Assembly (NCBI GenBank): GCA_964058845.1
Contig: CAXKVR010000075.1
Coordinates: 1-57,382 of the forward strand
Length of the DNA stretch: 57,382 bases
Direction of reading: 5' to 3'
Source of the DNA: Carex sylvatica
Taxonomy: Eukaryota; Streptophyta; Magnoliopsida; Poales; Cyperaceae
Below the pieces are notes generated by a model. The model saw only the letters and a list, made by a program, of their open reading frames with translations, ran no database searches and was not told the DNA's origin. Numbering within the stretch: the first letter of the stretch is position 1; each line of letters begins with the position of its first letter. Positions 36,301 through 47,725 of this stretch are shown in pieces. Both the position numbers and the translations under genes were made by a program.

Positions 36301-37305
36301 CTTTAACAAAATTTATCTGAATTCTCATCGGACGGTCCGATACAAACTCAAAATTTAAGTTACTGTAGGGGGTCTGGACTATATATGGACAATAATAGAT
36401 TAATTGTGTCTAAATAAACCATCGGGTGGTTCAACAAGTTTCTTTTTTAAAAGTAAATATTTCGTTTAATAAAGAATTCCAAAATAAAAAATTAATAGAT
36501 GACAACTATTTAATACAGTCGTGTCTATACTTTTTATTTATTTTTATCTACCGTAAATTACTCAGGAGGTCTAATAAGTATAATCAGTGTTCTAAATAGC
36601 GCGCTATAGCGAAACAATAACGGTGCTATTGTGTTTTCAGACCTTGAACGCTAAGCTATTGGATAAAAGTACACTATTTTAGCTACGACCATTATAGAAA
36701 TAATAACGGTTCGTTATTTGCACTACACGCTTCGTTATTATTTAGTTTTTAAATTATTCATGTTCTTAGTTTCCTTTCCAAAATTATTAATTATTACCAA
36801 ATTAGTTACACCTTCAATTTCTGTTATAAATATGGATGGAATCCAACAACAACAACCGATAATAATGATATCATAGCATTAATTTGATGACATGGCACTA
36901 TATATTATTCAGAGTTGTTTAAGCCAGTATAGAAGTTCAAGGACCAAACTGAAATGTTAGTAAATGTTCAAGGACTGTTCATAAAATTGTTGAAAAAAAA
37001 ACTGAAAATTTCTCACCAGAATTTTATTGTGCCATGTAATCAGTTTCAAGTGACAGATTGACAATATCATCATTATTTGAATGTTGCCATGAAATTGTAA
37101 ATTTTATGGTTTAAATTGAGAACTTTCAAACTTTTGTTTTCTTTTACCTTTTTTTTTTCTCTATCTTTGTGTAAAATTCAATACTTACAGCCATGTTTTA
37201 AAATTAATTATACCCGAAAAGAAATTCAAAACTTATATAAAAGTTTTCATTCACCTTGTTTTAATCATTGCACAAGTTATCAATTGTTATTCATTTCTAG
37301 CTGGC
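33395..37305. repeat. Segmental duplication, copy B (partner 7525-11545)
   Basis: Collinear with copy A across both sides of the solo LTR. It resumes after the LTR at AATATCACCTCCATCTCG, exactly where copy A continues. It lacks the PIF-like element and the 480-bp block of copy A. The similarity ends at about 37300 in TATCAATTGTTATTCATTTC. Confidence 0.9.
34156..36063 (+). mobile_element. Solo LTR, 1.9 kb, Ty3/gypsy-like
   Basis: Starts TGATAAGCATAAATT and ends GGACGTGACA, flanked by the 5-bp direct repeat GAAAT (34151-34155 and 36064-36068). Copy A shows the empty site. There is no internal region, so a full element has been reduced by LTR-LTR recombination. A TATAAAAG box lies at 34797-34804. 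The U3 part (34320-34655) is GC-rich with repeated CCGCAGTGCGG-type palindromes. Length and the CTTGTGGTTCGATACCCG tail recall Athila/Tat-type LTRs; that assignment is inference. The 100-codon frame at 34286 is inside U3 and is not a gene. Confidence 0.88.
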
Positions 37306-37662
37306 ATTTTATCAGTTCCTGAAGCACTTGAAAAATTTACAGTCATAAATGACTTTAAGATAATTTGTGAATAATTTAGGAATACATATATATTTTTAAT
37401 ATGAGAGTGCGTTAATTTTAACCTTAAATTATCCATCTTTGTAAAAATTTATACGAAATAAATAAATTAATTTTAATAAAAAAAAATGCAGTGGTTTAAA
37501 AATTAGTCTATTCGGCCGAATATTCGTATTCGGTTGGAATAGAAAATCAGTATTCTATCCAATATTCAATTTTGAAGTGGTAAATTTATTCTGAATAGGT
37601 AAATTTATTTACTGTATAATATTTGTAGAGAGTAGAAAGCAATGCACAATTAATATCTATTT

Positions 37663-37832
37663 ATAGGGCTGCTAATGATTAAGGTTCGGCTTAAATTTGA
37701 CTCGGTTCAATGAGAGAAGCAAAATGATTCGACTCTTAATTAACTCAGCTTGATTTTGAAAGAAAAAATTCAGCTCAATTCAGCTTATATAAACACTTAG
37801 TTCGACTCGACTCAACCCGCGAGCCAAGTTCA
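37663..37832. mobile_element. hAT-like MITE, GAGCC family, copy 2
   Basis: Begins TAGGGCTGCTAATGATTAAG and ends near CAACCCGCGAGCCAAG. The interior matches copies 1 and 3 in opposite orientation (TTTTGAAAGAAAAAATTCAG). Exact right end uncertain. Confidence 0.6.
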
Positions 37833-38334
37833 ATATCTCGTCTTCAAGTTGGATCGTGAATTTAGTTTGGGATATTTTTCAGAATTTTCACGCTTCTGTC
37901 GTTTTGGCTTTATTGACTTGTTGACCGTCAACGACCGTTGGGTCATCTAATTTGACTATTAAATACTGGAATCTAAAATCCAAAATCCGAAATCTTTAGA
38001 GGAAATCAAAATCAGAAATCTTTATTCGATTATTTGATAAAAATTAAGAGCAAAAAGTACGATTCCTGCATTTATATCCGGTCCAATTATTCTTCTATAT
38101 ATTTTCAAACTAAATAAGTATCTGATTATATGTTTAATTAGTTGCAAAAGCTTTTATGCCCTTGTGCCTTGTGGCCGTGTAATTTGTTTAAGAATAAATT
38201 TGAAGAATTTAAACATGCCTTCTTTTTTATGAATTTCACAAATGTACCTTTTTGTAAAATTCAAAAATAACTCCTGCAAAACAAGATGACACATCTACAA
38301 CTGATGTATACACTATTTATTGGAGTAGAATTAG

Positions 38335-38699
38335 GGTGTTCTTAAGTTCAAATGAAGAATCTGAACCGTTAAAATTTCGTTAAATCGGCTTCAAATGATG
38401 AATTCGAACCGTCAACTTGCCTATCTTACGAGTGATGCGCCTACATGTGAAAATTTTAAATATTTGAATTAATTTAGTATAAATTCAATTGGTCAAAATT
38501 AAAAGGTTAATAAATTAATTTTAATGCATTTATTTTTGAACGTTTTTTGACCACTTGATTTTATACTAAATTAATTCAAATGTTTAAAATTTTCACATCA
38601 TTCGTAAGGTAGACGAATTTTAACGGTCCGAATTCATCATTTAAAGTCAATTTAACGAATTTTAAACTTGAGTTCATCAAAAGAGAACTTAAGAACACC
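38335..38699. mobile_element. Tourist-like foldback MITE with TTAG target duplication
   Basis: Starts GGTGTTCTTAAGTTC and ends GAACTTAAGAACACC, flanked by TTAG on both sides (38331-38334, 38700-38703). Nearly the whole element is one long inverted repeat, with inner arms containing AAATGATGAATTCGAACCGT and TTACGAGTGATG. A TTA-type target site fits PIF/Harbinger (Tourist). No coding capacity. Confidence 0.85.
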
Positions 38700-38914
38700 T
38701 TAGTTGTACTATTTATTGATGGATAAGGAACAGAGTTTGCCAGCTCCGTATCTTATTTTATGTTTAAATAAATTATCGTAGTTATTTAAAAAGGTAATCA
38801 ACTTGTGTTATTTTAATATTTCAGTGAAAGATTAAGCTAGTGACTATTTCGAACTGTTAAATTAGTCGCTAATATCACTAATTATTTAAGTTATTTGCTC
38901 ATCTAGTTTATCAA

Positions 38915-39076
38915 TATGAGTTGGCTCACGAGCTTACGAGCCGAATTGAGTCGAGCCGAGTCGAGCTTTTTCTTTCAAAATCGAACTGAATTGAGTTTGG
39001 GCTTTTCCTAATTTTAAGTCCGATTTGTTATGAAATATTGAGCCGCTCAACTCATTGATTCACGAGCTGAGCCCTA
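38915..39076. mobile_element. hAT-like MITE, GAGCC family, copy 3
   Basis: TGAGTTGGCTCACGAGCTTA through CACGAGCTGAGCCCTATC. It shares TCGAGCTTTTTCTTTCAAAA and AATATTGAGCCGCTCAACTC with copy 1. ATCTA occurs just outside both ends and may be the target site. Confidence 0.65.
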
Positions 39077-39545
39077 TCTATTTATTTATTTGAGCAATGG
39101 AATCCACAAACCAGCGTTCAATTAAAGAATTCTAAATCATTTAAAGACTTAAAAAGAGGTTCTTGCCAAAGCTAATGAAGACTCTTTATGTTTGATTTAA
39201 TTAAGATATGTACTATATGTCCAAAATTTTATTGCATTAAATATTAGATGGGATCTACGCGGTATCAAGACATAGATGAGTGCAACTGTGCAAGAACATG
39301 TACAATTATATAATTTTCCAAAATAAATATTGATATACATATGTTTATTCATCTCATGAATTACATAAGGACCATACCATAGTGATATTAATCAAAATTT
39401 TATTGTTTTTATATAATCTGTAGAGATGATTTTTGTTCCTTGCTCGTAGAAATTAAGAAAAAAAAAAAATTGAGAGTAGGGCCGTGAGTATTCAATTTTA
39501 AAGGATTTAAATTGTCTTCACTTTTATTTTAAACGTTCTAGGATT

Positions 39546-40053
39546 CAAATCACGGGGTTCTTTTAATATTCGCGCGTATTTTGATTGGGCGGTGTGGATC
39601 TAAACAGAAATATTTTGTTACTTCAGAGGATATGTTCTTCCACAATAGCCACGGGGGTTACCTCTCTGGATTTTTCTGACATAGTTGATTTACACATTAT
39701 TATATTTGAGCTTTATTGACTTTGGTTGTTTGCCATGTTGAAACAGTAATATAAACACATTTTATTAACAATCTGAAGGCACAAATTTCGTTGATTTTTC
39801 TCGTTTTTTCCCCAGTAATGTACATTTCCTTGGAATTTTGATGTTTCTGTGTGTGCATTTGTCGATAATATTGTTCACTGAAGGATTTGTATGTATTGCT
39901 CTTGCAGCATTGTTTGTTTGTTTGTGAAAAATTGCAGTATAGCATTTGTCCATTTCTATGAATCTTATTTATTAGCGAAACAATACCAAATTTTTGTTAA
40001 TGTTTGCATTGAGTAATTTTAAGAGGGAAAAAAAAAATGATTTTCGCTGATAT
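39546..40053. repeat. Dispersed duplication, copy 1 (partner 52424-52884)
   Basis: Same orientation as the partner. Shared blocks include TTTTAATATTCGCGCGTATT, GATTGGGCGGTGTGGATCTA, GGATATGTTCTTCCACAATA and CATTTGTCGATAATATTGTT. The copies differ by indels: about 70 bp at 39930-39998 is absent from the other, and 40 bp at 52749-52787 is absent here. No preserved reading frame or element ends. Confidence 0.9.
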
Positions 40054-41171
40054 GAATTTTCTCCTTGACTTTGGTTTGATTTTCTCCTTTCCGTATCCTT
40101 GTTTTTAGATGTTATGAATTTTGTCTCGTTTGGAACGATTATTATCTCCCCGTTTTATCGTCAATATCCAAAAGTCTCTGCAGAATGTAGAGGATTTAAA
40201 CCACTCAAATCTTGAATAACCAAATGCTTTCTAACATGACCAATTTTGCTTCCCGCACATGTACTGTCAACTTCAAAATTCTTTAAGTACAGCTCTAAAT
40301 TATAGAAATATAGACAAAGTGAATTCGGAGTGAATAATACTAGTATTAAATTTGCATCCTCTTTTCATTGAGCGTATGTCATAAATATGAATATAGATAG
40401 TAAAGTAACATCAAAATTTAAAATCAAATCTATTTTAAACGGATATAGATACATAGCATATAATCTACGAATACGGATACAAAACGAATAATTATCGGAT
40501 AATTGAGTTACATTAACTTTAAGATACAAATATTAATTAACAAAATTCAAATATGAAAATGAATAAATAATATAAGTTATTTTATTTAAATTTATAATAA
40601 TTTCATTTATATTTAAAGAAAGATTAATTACATTACTTATTTTCATTCTACATCAATTTTATACTTTGTTTTACAGATTAAGTATAGAGTAAATTAATGC
40701 GTCTACCCTAAAAATATTAAAAAATAAAACATAATTCATCATAATTAATGTATCCTATGAAAGAAATAAGTGCGACATAAATTAACCAGCTTAAAATAAT
40801 ATTGCAACTTATTTCATCTTTTGTTTCTCTCTTAATTCTTTATCTCACAATCATACGTACACTGGGTACGTAGTACAAGTTAATTAGCACTAAAGTACAA
40901 ATGACAAGATATATACATTATATCCGCAAACTGCATGCCAAGTGATCAATCCTATCCAATTAATTATAGTATAATTGACCTATCGAAAAATCAAGATTTA
41001 GTCAAAATTTTCCTTTCATATGTCACTATTAATTAATTATCTGTTCAGATCTCAACTTAATCTTATTTAATTATATATTTACTTTTCTTTGCCAAACTTT
41101 TCATAGGCTTCAACTTCCTTTATATATATACCCATAGTCTTTATGTACTACTTTCATCAAAACTTAATACA
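40054..41171. other. Intergenic DNA upstream of the Kunitz relic
   Basis: A degenerate GATA/GGATATAGATAC-rich stretch at about 40380-40540 resembles ones at 46580-46720 and 53285-53460 and is probably an old dispersed repeat. A TATATATATA box at 41121-41130 lies 42 bp before the Kunitz ATG and would be its promoter. Confidence 0.5.
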
Positions 41172-41762
41172 ATGAAGTTTCAACTCATTTCCAGCTTTCT
41201 TGTAATTTTACTATTTTTCTCTCTCACCTCCAATGCTGAAATAGTATCTGACACCAACGGCGATCCTTTGATCTCATAAAACCAATATTACATTTTACCT
41301 GTAATCCGTAGCCATGGCGGTGGCCCAACCATTACTCAACACAATGACCAACTATGCCCTTATTATGTAGCTCAAAAGAACAAGGAGCTCGAAAAAGGTT
41401 TACCCTCGATCTTCCATCCCGCAAATCCAGAAGACAAAGTTGTTCACCTCTCAACCAACATCAACATAGAGTTTGATGTTATTACAATGTGTGTGATGTC
41501 ACTGACATGGCAACTCGAAAATGTCGAAGGAGGTAAGCAATATATAATTGCCGAAAATTACTTAAACGAGAATCCATGGAAGGAGACGGCGAGTAATTAG
41601 TTTAAGATAGAGAAATGGGAAGATGAAGGCTACTACAAGCTTGTAATCTCTCCGAGTGTGTGTGACACTTGTGAGGTGGTGTGTGGGGATTTGGGTGTGT
41701 TTTATGAAGGTGAGGAGAGGCTGCTAGGCTTGAATGGTGAGCCTTTCCTAGTTATATTCTAG
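41172..41762 (+). pseudogene. Kunitz-type protease inhibitor pseudogene (two nonsense codons)
   Basis: Intronless frame of 197 codons from ATG to TAG, the usual length for the plant Kunitz (STI) family. Residues 1-22 form a signal peptide (MKFQLISSFLVILLFF). Family features: NAEIVSDTNGDPL at the mature start, LCPYYVAQ around Cys62, Cys107, KIEKWEDEGYYKLV, and the Cys164-Cys171 motif VCDTCEVVCGDLGVFYEG. Codon 36 is TAA (41277-41279) and codon 143 is TAG (41598-41600); the latter could come from a Trp TGG by one change. There are no frameshifts. An active product would be a secreted inhibitor of serine proteases used in defence. The preserved frame suggests recent loss. A sequencing error or strain-specific null allele is possible. 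Confidence 0.9.
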
Positions 41763-42050
41763 AAAGCAAATTCATGATTGTAATTAGTAATTGTGTTTTA
41801 TTAGAATCATAATTTTATGCGAAGGATATCATATGGGAAGATGAAGGCTACTACAAGCTTGTAATCTCTCCGAGTGTGTGTGACACTTGTGAGGTGGTGT
41901 GTGGGAATTTGGGTGTGTTTTATGAAGGTGAGGAGAGGCTGCTAGACTTGAATGGTGAGCCTTTCCCAGTTATGTTCTAGAAAGCAAATTTATGATTGTA
42001 ATTAGTAATTGTATTTTATTAGAATCATAATTTTATGCGAAGGATATCAT
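41615..42050 (+). repeat. 218-bp tandem duplication of the Kunitz 3' end
   Basis: Unit 1 is 41615-41832 and unit 2 is 41833-42050, meeting at an ATGG/GATATCATATGG microhomology. Each holds the last 48 or so codons plus the 3' flank. They differ by a handful of substitutions. Unit 2 ends EPFPVMF whereas unit 1 ends EPFLVIF; the proline form is the one usual in the family, so unit 2 preserves the older sequence there. Confidence 0.92.
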
Positions 42051-42337
42051 ATGGTAGCAAACTATATATTTTTTTTTTTTGAAAGCTTGTCAGCGGCTGA
42101 CGTAGCAAACTATATTTTGCACAATGAATAAACTGAAATAAAATAAACAGATATTCATGTTCCTTGTTGCCTTCTTATAAAATGCTCTTTGGTTATTGAG
42201 TATAATATATATTAACAATAAATTAATCAAATTCATGCTAACTTGTAAAGTTTTATATTTCAAATAAAGCATGAATTGTGTAAAAAGAAAGCTTTATATT
42301 TTCCTTTTTACCTCAGAAAGTACAAATAATGAAGTTT
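42051..42337. other. AT-rich spacer, nothing recognised
   Basis: Short spacer between the Kunitz duplication and the LTR-like fragment; no gene or paired repeat. Confidence 0.5.
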
Positions 42338-43430
42338 TGTTACACTCCAAACCAGGAATTCTGAATTAAGGTGTGATCAACATCACCTCGTGCTTAATTA
42401 ATTATTAAGCATGCAAGACTAATCATAAAAATAATAAATCAAACAATAGCGGAAGCATAATAATATAAATATCAAGCATCAATCACATAGCGAATAAATA
42501 AACATACACATACACAATATATAATTCGATCCATCTTAGATCCAAATAACATCAACTACAGAAAGTGATACATGATCTATCGAGCCCATATATGTATAAC
42601 ACAGGAAGTACGGAACTCGTAAATTTAATCAAAAGTCTAACCCTAACTAAGTGGTGTGGCCCTCGGGGACAGCTTCTGACATCTCCTGCTACGGACCGCC
42701 AAAACGAGTACCTAAAACCCACGAAACAACTTGTGGGTGAGCAACGAATCGCCCAGTATGTGATCCAGAATTATTCCCCCAGGGTTCCTCTACGGTCAAA
42801 GCACTTTTAATTATAAAATGAATAAACTTTAAAATATGCATTTCTGTGAACCTATATTAATATCTAATAAAATTTATAATATTTTTAAATGATGGCATGA
42901 TGCGATTATTCTATTATGCCAATATGCAGAATAACCAAAAATAAAATAAATGTATAGTATCGGATAGAAATCAAGTCGGAATCCAGTACTCCTAGCACTG
43001 TGTGCCCCATATATAATAATGATAATAATAATAATACGGATCAAGTATATCACCCCGTGACGTGCCAATAGGATCAAAAGATCCGAATAATATAATCCAA
43101 GGACTGTGCACATAGGACGATGATACACGTTGCCTAGTGACATCGAGCATTGTCCCCAAGTTATACACACACTAGCCGATGGTTATATCGAAATTCGGTG
43201 TGTCATCTCGCCTAGACGATTCATCAACCAAACATATAAACTAGAAGAAATCATACAATGCAAGTCGTCCAAAAATAGTTAATCTCTTCCCTCATGAGCA
43301 AGAGAGAACTCTACCGTCCGGCCAGACCAATAGAAAAAAACATCAAGGCTCGCATCCGGCCTAATGCACACTTAATACTTTATTGGGATGTTCGGCAATG
43401 CCTCTTTAAAGATGAAGGATTAACAATTTA
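42338..43430. mobile_element. Probable LTR-retrotransposon fragment
   Basis: The left end TGTTACACTCCAAACCAGGA, the stretch CAAACAATAGCGGAAGCATA and the stretch GTGGGTGAGCAACGAATCGC are of a kind seen in plant Ty3/gypsy chromovirus LTRs read in antisense. There are no gag-pol domains, and I could not find a matching right end or target duplication, so the extent is approximate. Open frames at 42565 and 42874 are not gene-like. Confidence 0.4.
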
Positions 43431-43574
43431 ATTTGTTCTAAGGATCGCTTGTTCGTTTGAACAAGAAACTTGTGAATAGAGATTTAATATATATAAAATA
43501 TATTATAGTATATAAAAAATCTAAATACTCCGTACTTTTTTCTTCTCCTGTAAGGGTGCATACCTCCGTATTAG

Positions 43575-44608
43575 TTGAATTTTTTTCATAAACCATAATT
43601 AATAAATTAAAAATTAAGAAACTAATATGATTGTTTTTTTTTTTGAAAAATCATAAGGACCGAACGGTCCGTTCGGTCTCCAATTTTTTTTTCCTCAGAC
43701 TAAATGGACCATTCGGTCTTAACTTTTTTTGTTTTCAGTTTTTCATGTGGCCGTTTGTGTAGCCGGTTGCGTAAGGTTTCATTTTTTTTTTCATTTTTGT
43801 TCATTTCTGTTCAACAAAGTTCAAATATTTATTACTGTTTTTATCATTTTTCAACCGATTTTTGTTTGTTTTCTATGAGTTTTTGTAAATAATTTCAACA
43901 TAAAGATAAAGTAAAATTTTTATTTTTTCTAAAGAAATAATTATTAGTAGTTTGACTGAACAAGTGTTATTATTGGTCCGACAATTTTAATTGGAGATTG
44001 AATTAGGAATTCGGTCTCCATGTTTTTTTTAATATAAATATCCATCTTCTTCCTTCCTCCAACAGACGATTGATTTCTTCTTCTCCACTATTTTCATCAT
44101 TTTCAGCTAAAAACTAAGGTCCATCAAAATATTGTGTTTTTACAGATCGGCATCTGCATTGTGTTGGTAGCTTTCATCTAAAGATTGTAGTGAGTTTATT
44201 TTTTCAATTACGATCATATTTTAAGTTGTAAATTAAAAATGATATCAACGATTGATTGTGAATTTTTTTGTTTAGATAATGTCTCAAGTAATAATAAATG
44301 TTTATCATAGAGAAGGCAGCAGAGGAGTCATCGGGTTAAAAAAATTAAATAAACATGGAGACCGAACGGAGCATTCGCTCTGGAAAAAAAAAGCAGGAAG
44401 AAATTTTCTGTGGCCTCACAGATGAAAAAAATAATAAAAAAACTGAAAAAAAAGAGTTAAGACCGAATGGTCTGTTCAGTCTGGGAAAAGAAAATTTTGG
44501 AGAATGAACGGACCGTTCGGACCTTATGATTTTAAAAAAAAAAAAACAATCATATTGGTTTTTTAATATTTGATTTATTAATTATGGTTAATGAAAAAAA
44601 ATTCGTAC
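43575..44608 (+). mobile_element. Mutator-like (MULE) foldback element with transposase-start remnant
   Basis: Inverted ends of about 180 bp: 43575-43760 matches the reverse complement of about 44430-44608, including CATAATTAATAAAT, AATATGATTG and the GACCGAACGG/CCGTTCGGTC palindrome (43658-43678, and again in altered form at 44500-44520). Between them lie an AATATAAATATCC TATA-like box (44031), a CT-rich leader with a likely intron ending TTTAG at 44275, and an ATG at 44279 opening 48 codons that begin MSQVIINVYHREGSRG. This arrangement resembles the 5' end of plant MULE transposase genes, but the rest of the gene is missing. Confidence 0.55.
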
Positions 44609-46739
44609 TTGTTCGTTTGAAGAATCACTATTAATTTTTTTTGCTTGATCCAAAGGGTCCTGACTAGTTCTGGTTTGCTTCACGAGCAGCAACTTTAATT
44701 CCTATACAACTCGAAGATGCTTTTTAATTTGGGGCAACTTCCTAGCAACTTCCTAACAACTTAATTCAATATGCTTTTTAATTTGGTTCTCTTCAGGTTC
44801 AGGATCAATAGAAGTTTAGAACTACGTACATTTATTATTGGAAATAATAATTTTCATATGTTGAGCAATTGGTTGTCTAATTTCTTGGACTTGGCATTTG
44901 TCAACTTGCTAATAATTTGAGATAATTTACCGTAAACTTGTATAGTGGGCGGTGGGCCTCATTCCTTTGTTAGACCAAATTTAGTCTGATGCCTGGTCCG
45001 GACGCTTGATCTGCATTGAGATTATTGTGTCATAGTATTTTATAATTTTAATTGTAAGCACGATCTTTGAGACAGATCAAAATGGTCTAGATGTAATATT
45101 GGTTGGAATTTGATACGATCGATGCCCATCGGAAACACCTTTCTTTCCGGAAACCAGAAGCTTTGGTTTGGTTTTTCTGGCATCTCCAAAGCTAAAACTG
45201 CTAATATATGATATTGAATGGAATAAGAAGGAATAAAAGGCACATCACAGTACTTTATATGATATACAGTGTCAGAACTAATAGCAGCCGGGTGGATACT
45301 TTCTTTCAAAGCTTAGATACTTTTCAAGTAGGAATGAGCTAGAAAGAGAGTCTAATTTTGTCAGGAATATTTTTTTTATTTTTCAAAGTGTATTGAATAT
45401 ATTTCAGGAAGGAGACAGATGGGTAATTTTTTTTATTCCATAGATTTAAATCATTGATTCGGTTCATTTTAATATTTTTAAAGGATAGCATGCCTCGAAA
45501 CTTGATCCGAAAATTCAAAATTTAAAGGAATTTGCATCAATGTATAAAGGAATGTTGTATGACCAGATTTTGTATATTCTATTGACTAATTTGGAGACTT
45601 TTACATTAATGCATAAAGAGACTGAAATAAAAGAATTTTCAATGATCAAATTATTCCTTAAAAATTGTTTTGTTCCTTTTATGACAAAAAAAAATTTATC
45701 CATCTTTTTTTTCACAAAATATATATTATATTGAACTGGACTCAAATGTCTTATGTCTTTCATGTCTCAATCTCCATATTAAAATGTGTTTGGAGATCAA
45801 ACTTTATAATTTTTAAAATTTCTTTATTATTTTTCAAACAGATAAATTATTATTTTTAAATGGTCGAGACTCTTTTAAAAAATAATGAATTTGTAACTAT
45901 CTAAAAAAATGTTTAAAAAATGTAAAACTTGGTACGAAAGCATATTTTAATATCAATATATTTAATATTAAGCTGTTCAAGTTGACTATTTAGACTTTGA
46001 AAATGAAAATAGTAACGTGATACGCAATTAAGGCATAAAACCCTCTCATTCTAAAAATAATGAATTCTGAAAAATAAAGGAGTTCATTATAAAAAAATGT
46101 AAAAAAAATATAATTTGGGGCGTCCTTCAGTTGAAGAAGCAAAGGAAATCCGGTAAATGCTGTATGAGGGAGATCATCATGTATGCTTTGTACCTCACAT
46201 GAGCCCCACATTTCTATTCAACAATCTCCTTACAATAAATTCTCTCCTTTTTCTCAATAACCCCTTCAGTGTATTTATTGGTGAAATGGGTTATAAATTA
46301 TGGAACAATACAAGCTACACTGATGGTCACATTTTCTTGGGGGCAGGAATTTTACCTTCTAATCAGAAGAGTCCGACATTTTAAAACCCAATGAAAACAT
46401 TTGCCACCTTCTCTTCGACCCTTTTCAGTCCGATTTTTTTTTTTATTAATATCCATAATTAAATAAAAAATAATAAAAATATCCCTAATTTTTAATATTA
46501 AAAAAAATAATGGTATGACAGTCCATTTTTTTCTTTCTAGAAATGCACTTCACAAAGATTAGCACAAATACATTTAGAGGTGAAAACAGTATGAATAATT
46601 ATCTGATTCGTATTTTATCTGTATTCGAAATTTAAATATAGATATCCGATATGTGAATATATGTGTTGATAAGAATATTGACATTGTTTTATGTTTTAAT
46701 TATCTGCATCTAAATAGTAGATGTATACCATGTATTTTA
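44609..46739. other. Intergenic DNA with a diverged MITE
   Basis: At about 45750-45965, TCAATCTCCATATTAAAATG plus TGTTTGGAGATCAAA and the inverted partner around 45890-45960 are a worn copy of the MITE family at 50727-51128. A degenerate ATATCCGATATG-rich repeat is at 46580-46720. No credible gene: frames at 45040, 45515-45859 and 46157 overlap each other on both strands in low-complexity DNA. Confidence 0.45.
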
Positions 46740-46967
46740 AGAGGAGGGTTCAAATGCCTCTATTTTTTGTGCCTTCATCATGCCTCTATTTTTAAAAACT
46801 TCAATAACTAAAAATTTAAATTATAAATATCAAAATAAAATTATTAGATGTGATCATATTCAATGGTTTTATTTTGACTTTTAAGTTTCAAATTTTGAGT
46901 TATTAAAGTTTTAAAAAATAGAGACATAATGGAGCAACAAAAAATGAAGGCATTTGAACTCTCCTCA
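46740..46967. mobile_element. MITE of the GAGGAGGGTTCAAATGCC family, complete
   Basis: Ends AGAGGAGGGTTCAAATGCCT and GGCATTTGAACTCTCCTCA, flanked by the 7-bp direct repeat TATTTTA (46733-46739 and 46968-46974). Arms match the element at 3791-4187, but the interior is shorter. A small duplication of TGCCTCTATTTTT lies in the left arm. Confidence 0.85.
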
Positions 46968-47212
46968 TATTTTAATATATATTATGAAAAATTTATATTA
47001 TTCACCATTATAATTAGATAAATATTATAAACTTTAATATTTTTTAATATTATTTTAGTAAATATCTAAGTATCGGTTTATAAAAAATAAAAAAAATAAA
47101 AAAATAAAAAAAATAGATATAGTTTTACTACCATCCAGTTTGTATCCGGTCCGTTTTCACCGTGAATAAATCGGTCACCGTTTGATATATGATGCAGCAT
47201 ATGACACATGGA

Positions 47213-47725
47213 GAATCGCAAAAGCTGAACATGCACATGCACATGCTTGCTTAAAAAAGCACAGAGACTTCGACAATTTCCTCTGTTGAAAAGCTAAATG
47301 GACATGACCAGTATGTATTATGTTATCTTCAAAGTTTGCATTATCATTCAAATATATATCAGATAAATTAGAATTTCTGTAATTAGGAAAGCCTACAACG
47401 GCTAGTAACAAATTAGACAAACATATATAACAGCTTATTATAAACCCTTGTAAAGAAAGTAATAATCAATATATTCAATTAATAAAATATTCTTCTTCAT
47501 ATTCCATTACAAATTTTAACAGATTTTTCAAAATAAACTTTGCCAATATATACCATTTGTTCATGATATATTATAATGAGTGCATTATAAACAATGATCA
47601 GGTCAATGTAATAATTTAATGAGGCAACAATATTATTTTCAAATAATGGTCATGTCCATTTCGCATATCAATGGAGGGAATCTGTGTGGTTTTTTAAGGG
47701 AGCATGTGTTCAGCTTTTGCGATTA
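47213..47725. repeat. Large imperfect hairpin, about 100-bp arms
   Basis: The left arm (47213-47325: AATCGCAAAAGCTGAACA, GCTTAAAAAAGCACA, AAATGGACATGACCA) is complementary to the right arm (47635-47725: TGGTCATGTCCATTT, TTTTTTAAGGGAGCATG, TGTTCAGCTTTTGCGATT). The loop is about 310 nt. The arms are uneven but well matched in three blocks. It could be a foldback transposon or a young miRNA-type inverted duplication. No target duplication is obvious. Confidence 0.65.

Noticed and set aside
45515..45859. Three overlapping ORFs on both strands
   Set aside because: Low-complexity A/T-rich DNA overlapping a diverged MITE; no coding character.
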